A stretch of DNA of 64,000 bases, from assembly GCA_038373885.1 (NCBI GenBank), contig JAWZYV010015837.1:124001-188000 (forward strand), in the 5' to 3' direction. The stretch is from Cheiracanthium punctorium. Lineage: Eukaryota; Arthropoda; Arachnida; Araneae; Cheiracanthiidae. The notes below the pieces were generated by a model. The model made no database searches, was not told the DNA's origin, and saw only the letters and a list, made by a program, of their open reading frames with translations. Positions 10,695-23,351 of this stretch are shown here, in pieces. The position numbers and the translations under genes were made by a program. The stretch's first letter is position 1. Each line of letters opens with the position of its first letter.

Positions 10695-11560
10695 CCCTGG
10701 GTGGTTATCATAATATACTTTCTTTAGATGAAGTTGTTTTAGAATCCGCGTTGGAATCCCCCCTCCCCCCGATAATGTTCGCGACTGAAAAAGAGCTTCT
10801 CTGGCGAAGGCGAGATATGCATATTATGATAACTAAAACTCAGATTTTGAAGAACTAAAAAAATCTCTAGAAATGCCCTTAAAATAAAAAAAATACCCCA
10901 ATAACTGGACAAAAATTTCAATTCAAACAAATAATTCCTTACTAAAAATAAATTTTGTTCCATAAAAATATATTTATTTGAAGAAACTGACTTGTAACAT
11001 ATTAATATTTAAAATAAATATGCTAAAATAATAAAAAGATAAAGAAGAAAGAAATAATATATTTGCACCTGACTGTAAACTGACATCTAACTAAAATGTA
11101 TTAAAAGGAACAGAGACATATATTTTTTTTAAAAAAATGGAAAATGGTAAATGCTAAAATTCCAAAGTACTACAAAAAAAAAGGATAAAATATATTGACA
11201 GGTAAAATTTTACATTTCTTTTAACTCCCCCTCCCCTCCACAAATAACCAAAACAAAATAACATCATAAAATGCAAAATAATGCTCCAAAATCTTAACAA
11301 ATATCCTAAAAAAATGCCCTAAAAGAGTAAAAAGCTGAAAAATGCAAAAAATGCAAATATCAAAATCTGGGCTATAATCATAACCATCCTTTTACGCCTA
11401 TTACATATCGAAAAGGATGGTCATCATAATATATTTTTTTGAGACGAAGTTATCTTTGAATCTTCGTTAGAATCACCCCTACCCCTCAGATGATGTTCAC
11501 CACTGAAAAAGAGGTTCTCCTTAAAAGGGCGAGATATATGCTCGTTATCCGAAAACATAA
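10695..11560. repeat. Pair of direct repeats of about 150 bases
   Basis: 10695-10840 and 11405-11560 share TATCATAATATA / GTCATCATAATATA, GATGAAGTT / GACGAAGTTAT, TTAGAATC, GATGTTCACCACTGAAAAAG-like blocks and GGCGAGATAT. They lie about 715 bases apart with AT-rich sequence between. They may be the ends or tandem units of one non-autonomous element. Class unknown. Confidence 0.5.
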
Positions 11561-12575
11561 TCTAAATCACATTACACAGTTTGAACAATTTTGGCACGAT
11601 TTTTCACATGAAATCGAGTCCTCGCACGCCTTCAATGGGTGAAATCATTTACAATGTTTATCCCAAATGTTACCGCAATGATTTTTAAAATCATTTATTC
11701 AGCATCAATATTTGACCCTACACATGCAATAGAACCATTTCCAATAGGGTGCATGGTTTAAGCAGCATCATAAACTGATTTCATAGGAATCAATGCATCA
11801 TGAAAGTAACCAGAAAACTTTTTCACGGGACGGGGAGGGGATATTTGTGCGTAAAGCGTGACCCTGCCTCAATAACAGCCAGCGTCGCCAACTACAAAAA
11901 TCATTCCGGGAACATTTTGGACAAACCATGTAGCTGCTGTTGCAGCTCCATACATACGAAATAGAGTTATATCCCAAAGGAATATGCTATTGTGTACATA
12001 GAAATATGTCTACTTACTGTCACCTTCAGTGACCTACCTGATTTTGATAGTTCATTTCCAGCATTATTACGAACCTAAAAAAGAAGTACCAAGTCAATTA
12101 GTGGTAATTTTGCAAAGGTATCATCTGTGAAAGTTTCTATGTAGTAAACATTCTACATTACGAAATCGAAGTCTGAAGTGAATTTTCGAAATATTTACTC
12201 ATTAGTATTTTCTAGAATATTGAATTTTTAAACGAAAATTAAGGGTTAATTTAAGACTGAGTGAATATGCCATAGCTATAAGCACGTACTGCGCAACACA
12301 TGGATAATTGTAACACAATTTATCTCAGCGCATCATAACAAGACACAAAGATTTATTCTTTTAAATTGATATTTCAGAGTGTCAAACGTTGAAATATGCA
12401 TTGTCTTCTAACAGTCCGCGATTGAAACTAATTTTAACAAAATTTAACTAAGATAGCAAAATGTTACTTTCTTACACTTAAGAGTTTACACTATTTTCAT
12501 TCTAATTCAATGAAAATGCTAATTATAAAAATGATTGATACCGCAGATGCAGGAAATTGTTTCAGTTCCTTAAAT
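11561..12575. other. Non-coding stretch
   Basis: No gene, structured repeat or RNA gene seen. Confidence 0.5.
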
Positions 12576-12770
12576 CACGGCCTTATTTCGTTATCCGGAC
12601 ACTTGCGAGGCCACAATGATCTGTTGTCATAGCGGATTGTCGCAATAACTGGAGTTAAATATGGACAAAATTGCGTCATTTGAACAAAGCAAAGAATTTG
12701 GAAAAGTGCCGTGATAACCGGGGTGCCGCGAAAACTGGGTGTCCGGACAACAAGGTCGGACTTTATAAAG
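12576..12770. mobile_element. pogo/Tigger-like remnant
   Basis: GTTATCCGGACAC near 12590 is mirrored by GTGTCCGGACAAC near 12742, and both outer flanks contain the complement-related CCTT / AAGG-CGGA block. Inverted ends with a TCCGGACA core and an interior TCATAGCGGATTGTCGC are typical of degraded pogo-type elements. No coding sequence. Confidence 0.5.
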
Positions 12771-12839
12771 ATTTTTTATTGAGAAGAAAGTAGATTAATG
12801 TCTGAGTAATCACGACGTCATGCCATAATTCCTGAAAGT

Positions 12840-13660
12840 ACGTTTACTCGATTAAAAAAAAAATCTGAAGCGCTTTCATATTTTAAATACACACTAAAGT
12901 GCCATATATTAAAAGGGCAACATAATCCATGCGTCGTCCCTGTTTTTCTTCCTTATTCCATTAAGTACACTGCAAAAAAAGTCTGTCAAATTTATAGAAA
13001 AAAACTGTCAGCCAGGACGCCAGTTTATTTCCGTATATTTTACAGAAATCTTCCGTATTTTTTCCCGTATACGGAAGATTTCTGTAAAATAAACAGAGAA
13101 TCTGTAAAATTTACGGAAGATTTCTGTAAAACAAACGGAAATAAACTGGCGTCCTGGCTGACAATTTTTTTTCTGTAAATTTGACAGACTTTTTTTGCAG
13201 TGTAGGAAAGTGTATCATTATTCATGAGTGTGGAGTATTTTCTTTCTTATTCCTTTAAATACTTCTTTGAAATCAAAATGTACATTAAAATAGCCTACTA
13301 AAAGTGTTTTACAATCTTCATCAGGCATATTCTCACTATACTTCTCCTTTGTAATAAACTGTAGCGTTTGCGAATTCCTCGACAAATATGGAAAATATCG
13401 CCAAAAAAGGTTCAGCTTTGGAGACATGTTTTTTGGCGTCAAACGTGGAAATAAATCTTCAAAAATTGCACACCTTGGTGACTTTCTACAGTTCATTCGC
13501 TCTTCCAGCACTATCCGGAAACCCTATTCGGAAAAGCAACTGAAATGTGTCGACCCAAATCGGTCCGCAAAAATATGTCGACAGAAAAATCTGGAATAGA
13601 CAAAATAGGACTTCAGTGCTTAAAAAATAACAGTAGTTAGTTTTAAATAAACTGCTGTAT
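12840..13660 (+). repeat. Dispersed repeat C, copy 1
   Basis: Collinear with parts of 30500-32420. Shared blocks include CTTTCATATTTTAAATAC, ATAATCCATGCGTCGTC, TTCCATTAAG, GTGTTTTACAATCTTCAT, AGGCATATTCT, AAATATGGAAAATATC, AAAAATTGCA and AAAAATATGTC-AC-GAAAA. Identity is moderate, so the copies are old. A MITE (12968-13202) interrupts it. Nature unknown; no coding signal. Confidence 0.7.
12968..13202. mobile_element. MITE with long palindromic arms, TA target duplication
   Basis: It begins CACTGCAAAAAAAGTCTGTC and ends with the complement. TA flanks both sides (12966-12967 and 13203-13204). The arms pair for about 75 bases, including a GCCAGGACGCCAGTTTATTTCC block. The middle has three copies of a CGGAAGATTTCTGTAAAA unit in both orientations. 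Length is 235 bases with no ORF. The TA duplication points to the Tc1/mariner superfamily. The homologous copy of the host repeat at 30590-30620 lacks it. Confidence 0.85.
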
Positions 13661-14729
13661 TCAAAATCTCATATATTCTGTAGTTATCGATGATCTCATA
13701 TTTGACTTCATATTTGAATCCACACTAAAGCTCTGAATCAAGAGAAGTCTGAAACAGTCGACAAAGCAAAATTTTTACAAAAATTACTTTAAAATGCAAA
13801 TAAACTTCAAGTAAACGTTGCACGAAAATAAGTTTCCCTAAAAGTAACTGGCAGAATTCCTCTGAAACTTTAACCGTTTACTCGCATAACGTCAGTTTTT
13901 CATTATCAACTCATAATAATTACTAACTGCAACGAGCCGCACATGTTTCTTCATATTAATGGATATCGCAAATCGTGCGTTAAATAGTCAATGTCTTCAC
14001 GTGATCGCTCTCTATTCAATTATTCAAGCTTCTTGAGAGAAGAAACCGGATTTTCTTCCTATATTGCGTGCTTGGTATTCCGTGGGCCTAATTATTTATT
14101 CCGATCAGACTAAACTGAGAAATTTATAAAGATCACGCAATCATCAAGATGCTGATGGTTACTAATGAGCACATTTCAGTGACAGATTCTGAAATTTATT
14201 CAGATCATTCTTTTGAATGCTCTTGTATCTATGCGACGGATGATCCAATAGGAAGCATTTAGTAATTTGCTGTAGGTTCTGATTTCACAAGCAGCTAAAT
14301 TTAGTAAGTTAAAATTACTGTCTTTACTAGACGCTCGACAAGTTAAAAGTTAGTAATCTCTCAAGGACTGTTGCTCTTCCATGAAACATTGTATTGGAGG
14401 TAGCTGAAAAAGGTAAATAAATCAGATTCCAAAGCATGATACCTAAAAGATAAAATTATTTTACAGCTGAATTATTGACATTCTGAAGTGATACAAGATT
14501 ACAAAATTAAAAATTATTTTATACGCAATGTAAGAGGTACTAAGAAGCAGGGGTTCACCATTAAAAATATTTTATTTAGTTACGATGTGCGTTCAACAAT
14601 GTCATCAACAAGTTTAACACGTTGAATTGTAACAAACTGAATTAGGATGAATTCTTCATTAGTTCTAAGTGATGATTTAAACGACCGATTTTTCCTCAAT
14701 AATTTCAGCTATTGTAATAACAGTAATAA
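13661..14729. other. Non-coding stretch
   Basis: No recognisable feature. Confidence 0.5.
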
Positions 14730-14960
14730 TAATCCATTATATATAAAATTGAAAGTTTGTTTGTCTTTCTAGAAATTCCCTTCACACCGTTCGACGGGTC
14801 AGCTTGAAATTTTGCACACACATGTAAAACAGTACAGGGCAGGTTGTAGGCTGCTTTAAAATTCTGGAAATCCACCTGTTCCCTAATTTTAAAAGGTTTT
14901 TCGCAATCTTCAGGATAGAAATCTACTTAAATGTACGATTTGAGCAAATTAGTGAGCATA
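14730..14960 (+). mobile_element. Helitron-related 5' fragment
   Basis: ATATATAAAATTGAAAGTTTGTTTGTC is followed by blocks homologous to the tandem unit inside the Helitron at 41871-42592, such as TTGAAATTTTGCACA, ATGTAAAA, CTTTAAAA and GAAATCCACCTGTTCCC. The TATAWAAA-GTTTGTTTGTC head is typical of non-autonomous Helitron starts in arthropods. No 3' end was found. Confidence 0.55.
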
Positions 14961-15254
14961 ATTAACAAAGTAGATTTATTTATTTATTACTTTCAATAGT
15001 TCAAGTGAGATTGGCGTCATTATGACGTCAATTAGTGATGATAATGTAATTTGAAAATCCATAAGAAACCCATTTTGGTTAATAGGCTTAGAGATAAAAC
15101 TTGCGCCACGAGTGAAATAATAAAGATTCACTATGTCCAATAAAAGTGGATCAGTGAATAACGTGGGATTTTCTATTTTGTTCCAATAATTCAAGTTAGT
15201 TATTGCATGTGGGATTGATGTCATTTTGATATCACGAGCTTAAAAGTGAGTTTA

Positions 15255-15420
15255 AAAATGCATCTATATAAAAAAAACAAGAGAAAAAAAACGTGTGTTT
15301 GTTCCCCGCAAAGCTCCCGCAAGATTGGCTCGATACCAAATTTAGTATGGTTCACTAAACCATTATACCAAATTTAGTATAGGGGTTCACTAGAACAAGC
15401 ACTGATCCACTTCGAAAAGA
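15255..15420 (+). mobile_element. Possible Helitron-like 5' end
   Basis: ATCTATATAAAAAAAAC is followed closely by GTGTGTTTGTTCC, the same TATATAAAA ... GTTTGTT pattern seen at other Helitron heads here. Just after is a local direct repeat of ACCAAATTTAGTAT. Weak evidence; no 3' partner. Confidence 0.3.
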
Positions 15421-18400
15421 TTTTACAGAAATTCAAATTCCATTTTAAAAAAATGTTTTATGCAATTTTTGGTAATTTTTAGCATTTACCTCCAACTTTT
15501 TGTGAGAAATCGCCTGTCCATAAAATAATGAAATGGGAATTAAATTTAAAATTCTTCACTCGAGCTCTGATTAACCGATTTACGTTCAACTAAATGCAAA
15601 ATTTGAATTTTAATTATTTAGAGCATTAATTTTAGACCAAATTAATCCCTGGAAGAGCATACCGTGCAAACCCTCAAAACACTTAATCGAAAAATTTCTA
15701 ACACCAATTTAAGAACAACGCCATGCTTCAAATATTTAGCAATTTAGAGTTGGTCGATGACGCACTTTTGTGTGCTAAATTTCCCCAAATGTGGTTAGGT
15801 TTCAGGATTTTGATCGATGGTCAGTACTTAAAGAATAAAAACATAGGTAAGTGTTTTTTGGACACCCCGTATATCAATAGCATGCATAGACTTCATTACA
15901 ATAGATGCATATTTACGGCAGCTACAATATGGGCATACGGACAGGTGAACAGTCATACAAGCAAACCAGAATTATATAACTTCTTGCTTTGCTGTAAAAC
16001 GATAGCATTGTTGCAGAAATTTAGCAGAGATTTGTGCACCCTTAATTAAAACCACAACCGAATAAATAAACAGTGAATTAAAGCATAGGAAGAATCTAGT
16101 CTTTCTCAACACAACCCTCTGCAGATAGAGAACAAGTAACAGAATATCTCTAAGTACACTTCAGTTCATTTTTAAACAGTGCATCCGCATCACACTGCTA
16201 TATTAAAGACAAACAAGTTGCCTCGAAATAAAAAGACCTTCTGAAGAACTGTCAAAACGACCGAGTACACGATAGTTGGAAGTACTGTGCCATTATTGCG
16301 TAGTTTTGTCTTACCAGTTCCTAGTTACAGGTCTGCAGCAAAAGTAGTCTTACAGGCAAAGATATCAATTCATTGGGTTGTATCGTTAGTTTTCATTAAC
16401 CCTTTAAAGCTCGGTGGTCGAACCGTAAAACCCCCTCTTTCCAACTGGTAGTTGCAAAAAATATATTTAAGTGATCCTAACGCCGAAAAATACACCCGTT
16501 GCCATATCTCGAGCTCGACCTGTACAGCCGGCTGTGTTTAAAAAAAGGATTTTTGATATATAGCATGCGATGGGCGATTCAATCGACCACCATGTTGCTG
16601 GAGGTTAACTTGAGAGATGGCAACGTTTGCATTTTTTATTTGGCTTTGGCCACTCTACAAATTTTTTCTTCTATATAGATGTGAAAATGGATACGACTTA
16701 AATGATAACGGTGTATATCGGAAAAATCGTAATTTTCGTACATAAGTACAGAAAAAAATATGCGAAAAACTTTTTAAATTTTCTGAATGTCTTTCACAAT
16801 CTGTGTTAAACGCTGAAATATACGATAAACCTGTATCAGTCACGAAACGATAAGAAACCATTCTTAAAAATCGGAACATTTTTCAAAATATAGTTTTTCT
16901 AAAAATTTGGTTATGCCATATCATGTTTAAGAATTTTTCAGAAAATATCATAAAAATCTCCGCCTTTTCGTTTATTTCAGTGTGTATTGCAGTTTATAAA
17001 AAATCATATTGACTCACTGGTGCAGCTAGTTTATTTTAATTTGTGTACTAGGAACACGAAGTATATTTTGTTTCCTTAATTTTACTGTAGATAAACTATC
17101 ATTGCAACAAAACTTGTTTTACAGGCAAGGTAGTTATTTCTATGTCTAATAATGCTCATAATTTGAATTAATTAATTTTTTTAAACTAAATTTTGTTTAT
17201 GTACAAAAATAATTTAAAAATCAGTGGTTTCTACTCTTTTCATCAGCATTACTTAATTTTATAGACATAAATTTTGGATGCTTATTGCTTCTTTATACAG
17301 TCGAACCTTGTTTAACCATTTATAAATGCAATAAAAATTCATTGTAACTGGAGTTTAACTGCACGGAAGCTTGTTAAGGTATTAGTTATTTCTTAGGATT
17401 CAATAGTGGTTTTGTAAGAAACATTTACTGTAACTGTGCACAAATTACTAAACATTTATTAATTATAAAACAGACTGTAATCGAAAAATTAGAACAGAAG
17501 AATACACTAGTCTGATTATTTTGATTTTAGCGTTAAGTGAACAATCTTTTTTCTATACAACATTTTCATAATTTTCCCTGACTTTTTAAAGATATTAGAG
17601 AAATCAAAATATATCTTCAGTTGAAAGCAGTCATATTCTTGGCATGACCAGGAGATAGAAACGCAGAGACCATTGAACATCTCTTGGTCTTTTCCACTAA
17701 TGTTCATTGTGATTTGAAAAAAAGAAGGCCAAGAGGTCTTGAAGTAAACCGAATCTTTTTCTGTTAACAGCTCATATCGTTAAATAAGGAATGAAATAAG
17801 TAGCTACATAGCAAAAATCTGTCCAATTTGCTTGTTAAATACCCAACCTTACCCTTGAATAAATGTATGACATATATTATTAAAAACGTTATTTAGTAGC
17901 TGTAATATTTTATCTTTAGAATTTCAGTTCCTTTAAGGCAATAACCGTTAAGTAAATAACTGCTCGCTTATTTCTAAAATTCTTAAATTTTAATAACAAT
18001 TTAATGTAAATAGATTCGCATTTCAAAAACATCTTCACAGTGTTTCTCCTACCCTGTGTTAACGATTTGTATACAGTTTAAAAATAGTACGGCACATACT
18101 TGAACTTTCTTAAACCTTAAATCTCTAAGTCTGTTATTCTGTCATTTAGCCCTACTCAAGAAAGTAAAGGGATTTAGTAAGTAAGACTGTTCACATCATC
18201 GAAAGGGGAATTCTTAATACAAACATTTTTATTGTTGCCCTTTTCTCGGCATTTCCGAGGTCTGGGAGCTTCTAGACTTTCGATGAAGGGGAAAGTCATC
18301 AGATCGGAAAATAGATGGAATTATGCTGTTTGTTCCTTTCTTAGGATCAATTAATTGAAGGATGCGGGTACTTGCTTCCATACAGAAGTATATCTTGCAT

Positions 18401-18487
18401 TTGATTTTCAACGTTGAACTGAACTGACTGAATGAAGTAATTCATATATTTTTCTATAAATGTGCATTCATTCCAATTGCTTAAATA
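15421..18487. other. Non-coding stretch
   Basis: Small ORFs only. TTAACCCTTTAAAGCTCGG near 16397 resembles a piggyBac-type end and ACAGTCGAACCTTG near 17299 a pogo-type end, but neither has a matching partner. A GGACACCCCGTATA motif near 15853 recalls the end of dispersed repeat A. Confidence 0.5.
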
Positions 18488-19208
18488 CGAGGCGTATTCG
18501 GAAAATAAGTTCCGCTTTGGAAAAAGTTCCGCTTTGGAAAAAAAATTAGTAAAAAAAATTCGTTTTTCAAGCCAATTTTATTTTTTAATGAAAGAGCATG
18601 CCTTAAACTATATTTCTTTATGATTCCCGCCAATGTTCAAACAATTGTCGTAGCGGGTTACCAGCTTTTCTATGCTTTCTTCATAGAAACTTCTAGTTAA
18701 ATGCTGAAATATTTAAATGTATTTAAATGATCCTAACGCCGATAACCACGACTACGGCTTGCATTCAAAACAAACGCAGAGGAACGTTCACTGCTCAGTA
18801 AAGGAATTGTGTCGCTCCATGACAATGCTCGGCCTTATACTGCTGGTGACATTTAAAAAATGATTCGAAAGATTAGTTGGGAGCAGTTCCATCACCCGCC
18901 GTACAGCCTAGGCTTGATGCCGTCCGACTACCACTAGCTCCTGGACATGAAGCGTGAGCTAGGCGGCAAGCTCTTTGAATCCAACGATGAAATGAAAAAT
19001 GCTGTGGAGTCGTGGCGGGAAGTTTCTATGTAGAAGGTATAGAAAATCTGGTAACCCGCTATGACAAGTGCTTGAACATTGGGAGGAAACTGTATAGAAA
19101 AATAGTTTAAGGTATGCTCTTTCATGTAAAAATAAAATTGGCTTGAAAAAATGTTTTACCAATTTTTTTTTTTTTTCAAAACGGAACTCACTTTTCGAAT
19201 ACGCCTCG
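18488..19208 (+). mobile_element. Palindromic mariner derivative, copy 2
   Basis: Ends CGAGGCGTATTCGGAAAATA and TTTTCGAATACGCCTCG are flanked by TA (18486-18487, 19209-19210). The short left arm is an inverted copy of the transposase 3' end (GCGGGTTACCAGCTTTTCTA is complementary to the right-arm coding end). The long right arm carries the C-terminal half. The layout is the same as copies 1 and 3 and the length is 721 bases. Confidence 0.9.
18770..19110 (+). pseudogene. mariner transposase, C-terminal half (decayed)
   Basis: The plus strand reads LSKGIVSLHDNARPYTAGD, then WEQFHHPPYSL and SDYH, then LLDMKRELGGKLFESNDEMK. The second aspartate (HDN) and third aspartate (SDYH) are separated by 34 residues, the DD34D spacing of mariner. 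A stop lies before KMIRK and another directly after SDYH. A deletion removes most of the WLSSL segment. The catalytic first aspartate and N-terminal DNA-binding domain are absent. Non-functional. Confidence 0.85.
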
Positions 19209-19229
19209 TATAATATGATTACATGAAAA

Positions 19230-19505
19230 TGTGATCGACAGTTTTTATGTTAAAAATGTGAAACTTCGTACATCGTTCCATTAGTTCTTTAATGCAACAC
19301 ATTTTTTTAACTGGGAATGTTTTTGTACTGGGCCGTATAAAAATTTAAAGATTGTATTTAGTAAGATTTAATATCCTGAAAATTTTAATCGATAGTGTAA
19401 AATTCTGTACCCGCGGCTTCTTACGTAACTTTGTAATTTATTGTATGTGTCCATGATCAATATTTAAGGAATAAAAGCCAGGTTCAAGGTTTCTTGAACA
19501 TCCTG
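19230..19505 (+). repeat. Dispersed repeat A, copy 3
   Basis: Shares AACTTCGTACATC, TAACTTTGTAATTTATTGT and CATGATCAATAT-like blocks with copy 2, and ends in ACATCCTGTATTATA like copy 1. It lies directly beside the mariner copy. Confidence 0.55.
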
Positions 19506-20127
19506 TATTATATAGATACACACACACACATATATAATACCAATACGAGTATTTTCTCCAAAAGTTGAAACAATCTTAACATTTTTGAATACTGCTAAAA
19601 TTGTCCTAAAATTTAAAAAAAGGAAAAAAAGTAAAACTTCGACTAAAGTCACTTACCAAAGATCATGAGTTTTTTAGGTCGAGATGTTTTGAATGAAATG
19701 ATATTTTGTTTTATAATTTAGGAACGAAATATATTTATTGAAAAAACAAAACAACCTCTAAATTTGTGTTTCAAGGTTTTCTGTAGTAAATTTAATTGCT
19801 CGTTTACGAGTCTCCTTCTTCTCTACCATTAATTCATTCTTCTGTTACTATTTTATTCATTTAGGCTGTGCCAACTCGAACGAACTTTTAAAAAATGATG
19901 CAAGCGAAAAATCTTGCGAGATAGTTTCTAACTTTTAATACCCTAAAACACTTCTACAGTTTAAATGAATTTGACACGAGAGTAACGAATTACTAGTGCC
20001 AAAAAACACAAAAATAAATTTTGCGATAATCTCATGACGTAACAGCTTTCAAACCGACAGTATTATCCTTGAATACAGATCTTTGATTTGCGAGCTGAAA
20101 TAACGAATATTTCATATTACCTTCAAG
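19506..20127. other. Non-coding stretch
   Basis: A short (CA)n(TA)n run lies at about 19518-19538. Nothing else supported. Confidence 0.5.
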
Positions 20128-20545
20128 TTGAATCCATCCCTCTGTGGAGTCCCAAGCAATGACGCTGCTGACAGTCTTTCTGAAAAAGGCGCATCAATCC
20201 TTGAACTACCTAGCAAAAGTGTGTCTTTTCAATCTAGAAAACTATACTTACATGCAGTTATGAATGTGACGTCTTATCAAGAACTGGTTCTCAGAAAGGG
20301 TCATAAACAATGGTTTTATTTTCGGCAGTATGCTGCAGGAGCTACCACCAGAAGTGAAGCTGTTCTTCTTTTCACCTGCTATGGGCCATGATTGTTTTGC
20401 CATGCACCTTTATAGGCAGTTTTTTCAATGTGCTTCTGCACCCCTGAGTGATTTTAATGATGAAAGGGTTGCTTTGAATCTATTCCGCTGTCCAGCCCTT
20501 TCTGCTGTTGGTGCGCGGACGGTACTGGCAAACCAGAGAACTTAA
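20128..20545 (+). pseudogene. LINE RNase H and C-terminal tail fragment
   Basis: The first frame reads CGVPSNDAADSLSEKGAS, matching the HCG(V/I)PGNE-ADSLAK-GA core of the RNase H domain in Jockey/R1-type non-LTR retrotransposons. After a frameshift near 20370 the text continues AMGHDCFAMHLYRQF and later FRCPAL, matching the tail TGHDCL-HL-RIG ... H(L)-CPAL. The reverse transcriptase is absent, so this is a 5'-truncated, frameshifted insertion. The RNase H catalytic histidine region is altered (PSLCG in place of PSHCG). Confidence 0.7.
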
Positions 20546-23351
20546 GGGCAAATGATGAACTTTTTTTTTCTTCTGTTCTTCCCCTTTAATTTTTGTATTT
20601 TATGTAATCGCATTTGTCTGCCTTTGAAAAATCTTGCAAAACAGTGTTTAATTTTACATTTTTTTTTTCACGCAATATGAATCACGGACACCCACTCACA
20701 CAAAAAATACACTAACACCATAAACGTTTGGTTATTTAAAATATCGGTTTAAAAGAATATTTACATTAATAACTAGTAAAATTTTAGATTTAAACATTGC
20801 CAATTATTTAAAGAAAAATTTTGTTGTTGAATCTTCTAAAATTATAATAGCATCGTAAAAAACAGAAATAACAGATTTTGAGATTGTTTAGTGAATACAT
20901 CTCTTAATTTATTCAATATTTGTGCATTGTATGGAATTTTACAAGAATTCAGCATAATTAGGCTTTAAAAGCCATCTTATAAGGCTAAATTTAGCAAAGA
21001 TGAAATTTGAAGTTGTTATTTAAACGTCCAGAGAAAAATATCGAATGAGCATTCGTATATGTTCAATAACTGCATTAAGAAATATCTGAGACATGCAACA
21101 TATAACTACTGCTTCGGGTATGTTTTGGTATGCAGCATATCTCACCTCTTTAAGCAGTGTAGAGAAGTGCTTTAGTAACTTGAAATTCGAGTTACATCCG
21201 TGTGCTCAGTAGGTAAAACTTGAGATTAACAAAGGAGCTTTCGGGGAAACTGTGACATGAGAACCTCACAGATGTATACATTCTTCCCACTTTACGCTCC
21301 GCAGGTTTAATCTATTTCCGCGTAATTTGCTTGGTCTGTGAAAGTTCCAGAGAAATTGCTTCACATAATTGCCTTTGGCGAGAGGAAAAAAAAAAAGCTC
21401 TGTCTAATGAAAAATGCGAGGTATGAAGGATCACCTGCATTAGGAAAAAAAAATTAGTTGTGTTTATTTAAAAGTAAGTAAATGGCTTTAATATTTCTTA
21501 ACATTATAAAATTTAGCCAGGGAGAATTTTTTTTTTGTTTAGATGCTTGAATTTGAAGTGAGGAAATATAATACAAACTGTTTCTCAAATGAGCGTCCAA
21601 TGAAATGCAATGTTGTGCATTTATAAATTTATTCAAACTGTTATTTTTGGTTTAACCCTCTGAGAGCTTTTAGAAATGGGCAAATAATGTAAAGTTTGTA
21701 TTCACGGTGACATTTTCATGCAGGTTTTAGATTATAAAAAAAAGAAAGGAAGATTTGTAATTATTAAAAAATAAACTGTTAAATTACATACATGTTTTAA
21801 TATCAAAACACATTTTATGATATCTGAGTGTTATAAATAATATAAATTATAAATGCATTGAAGTGAAAACTGGAATAAACTTGACAGGATTTTACGTCAC
21901 AACCGCTTGGAGCTTTAAAACACAAAACAAAAGAAGCATAATCACTGAAATTACTCTGTTTCAGATTTTTAATTACTAATTTAAATGAAGCAAAAAGTAA
22001 TACACAACGTTTCTATTATAAAGTTCCATTGATAAAAGTGTTTGCATTTTTGAAATATTCTATTAGGTAAAGCAACATAATAATGAGCAGGGCCGCTTCT
22101 AAGAGAAACGGGCCTTGGTACTCATTTTAATATTGCGCCTGTCTATTGCATTCTTTCATATTATATCTCCACCTTGTCTCTCTCGCTTTATTTAATACTC
22201 CAGAATGAATCTTTTGAAGTGTCATATTCTTGCATGGATAAAAAAAATACCGTTCTCATCTAGAACGAATCGATGGCTGTCTTCAAAGTCTCAAAACTAG
22301 AAAAATAGATCGCAGAATTATGGTGATACACACAACGGGTAAAGAAAAAGTAGTCAAGAATTTCTAGTCCGTAGTATTCTAGCTAATCACGGAAGAATGA
22401 ATAGCTTGTGTAACGAGAAATTATCGTTCGATGCACTCATACAGTACAACCACTATCTATGAGCCTACCCGCTAGCGTGCGCATCGATTTACAGATATTT
22501 TTATCTGGGCACAAGCACCAGCTTCTAGAGGAGACATCTAAAAATTAAATAAATGAATTCAGAAGTGTCTCATTGTATGATATAGTACTTATAGGGAGTA
22601 TGTACACTCATAAATTCTAGTTTCACCAATTATTTTCTAAATGTCAGTGATTTTCCCCCCAGCGTGATGTCATAGTTTTTAATAACTTACAATTGAATTT
22701 TTAAATTTCAGTGCAAACTTACTTAGTAATTTGAAGTTTGTGTAAAAATACATTTACCTCATTACACATGTACATAAGGGGAGAACGTAACCTTTTTCTA
22801 TTTCCTCGTTGCTGTGGCATGAGATTTCTAGAAGGAATGGGGGCGCAACCCTTTCAAAATCCCGCTGAAGAAAGAAAAAGAAATAAAGTTATTCTTCAAG
22901 AAATTTTTCGCTGGTATATTCTCTATATAATTTCCAGAGATCACAATATACTAAAATAAAAAATTTTGATGGAATTATTCTAATACTATCATCATTATTA
23001 TTACTTGGAAAGACAGCTTCACGACCTTGCAGGTCCCCAGAACTCCAGCCTAATACTATGGGACGTCCATCCTAACTATTACAAGATATTTTTTGAATTG
23101 CCCAATTTACAAAGTACGAAATTTCAACTCTGGAACATGAATTTTCACCTTGATCAAATAGATCATATTGGGTTGAAGTAACTTGAAAGATATGCCTGAA
23201 GCTGAGCATAAGTAGATTTTATCTGCGCTGAAAAACTAACATCTTTATTGTTTTTCTATTACATTAAACGAAAAAAAATATGGCACAAAAATTTCAACGG
23301 AAATTATATTTAATAACAATGTTTAAAATGCCACTTGAAAACAGCAATATA
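20546..23351. other. Non-coding stretch
   Basis: No supported gene. TTAACCCTCTGAGAGC near 21651 and CAGGGCCGCTTC near 22089 resemble piggyBac- and hAT-like ends without partners. At 23090-23170 a minus-strand fragment (GAAATTTCGTACTTTGTAAAT) resembles dispersed repeat A. An ORF at 22738-22959 has no family features. Confidence 0.45.

Noticed and set aside
16397..16415. piggyBac-like end TTAACCCTTTAAAG
   Set aside because: No inverted partner with TTAA in a reasonable range; the motif is short and AT-rich.
18934..19162. Two minus-strand ORFs in mariner copy 2
   Set aside because: Antisense to the transposase C-terminus; the sense strand carries the HDN and SDYH motifs.
22738..22959. 73-codon plus-strand ORF as a gene
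   Set aside because: No recognisable motif, no supporting splice or start context.
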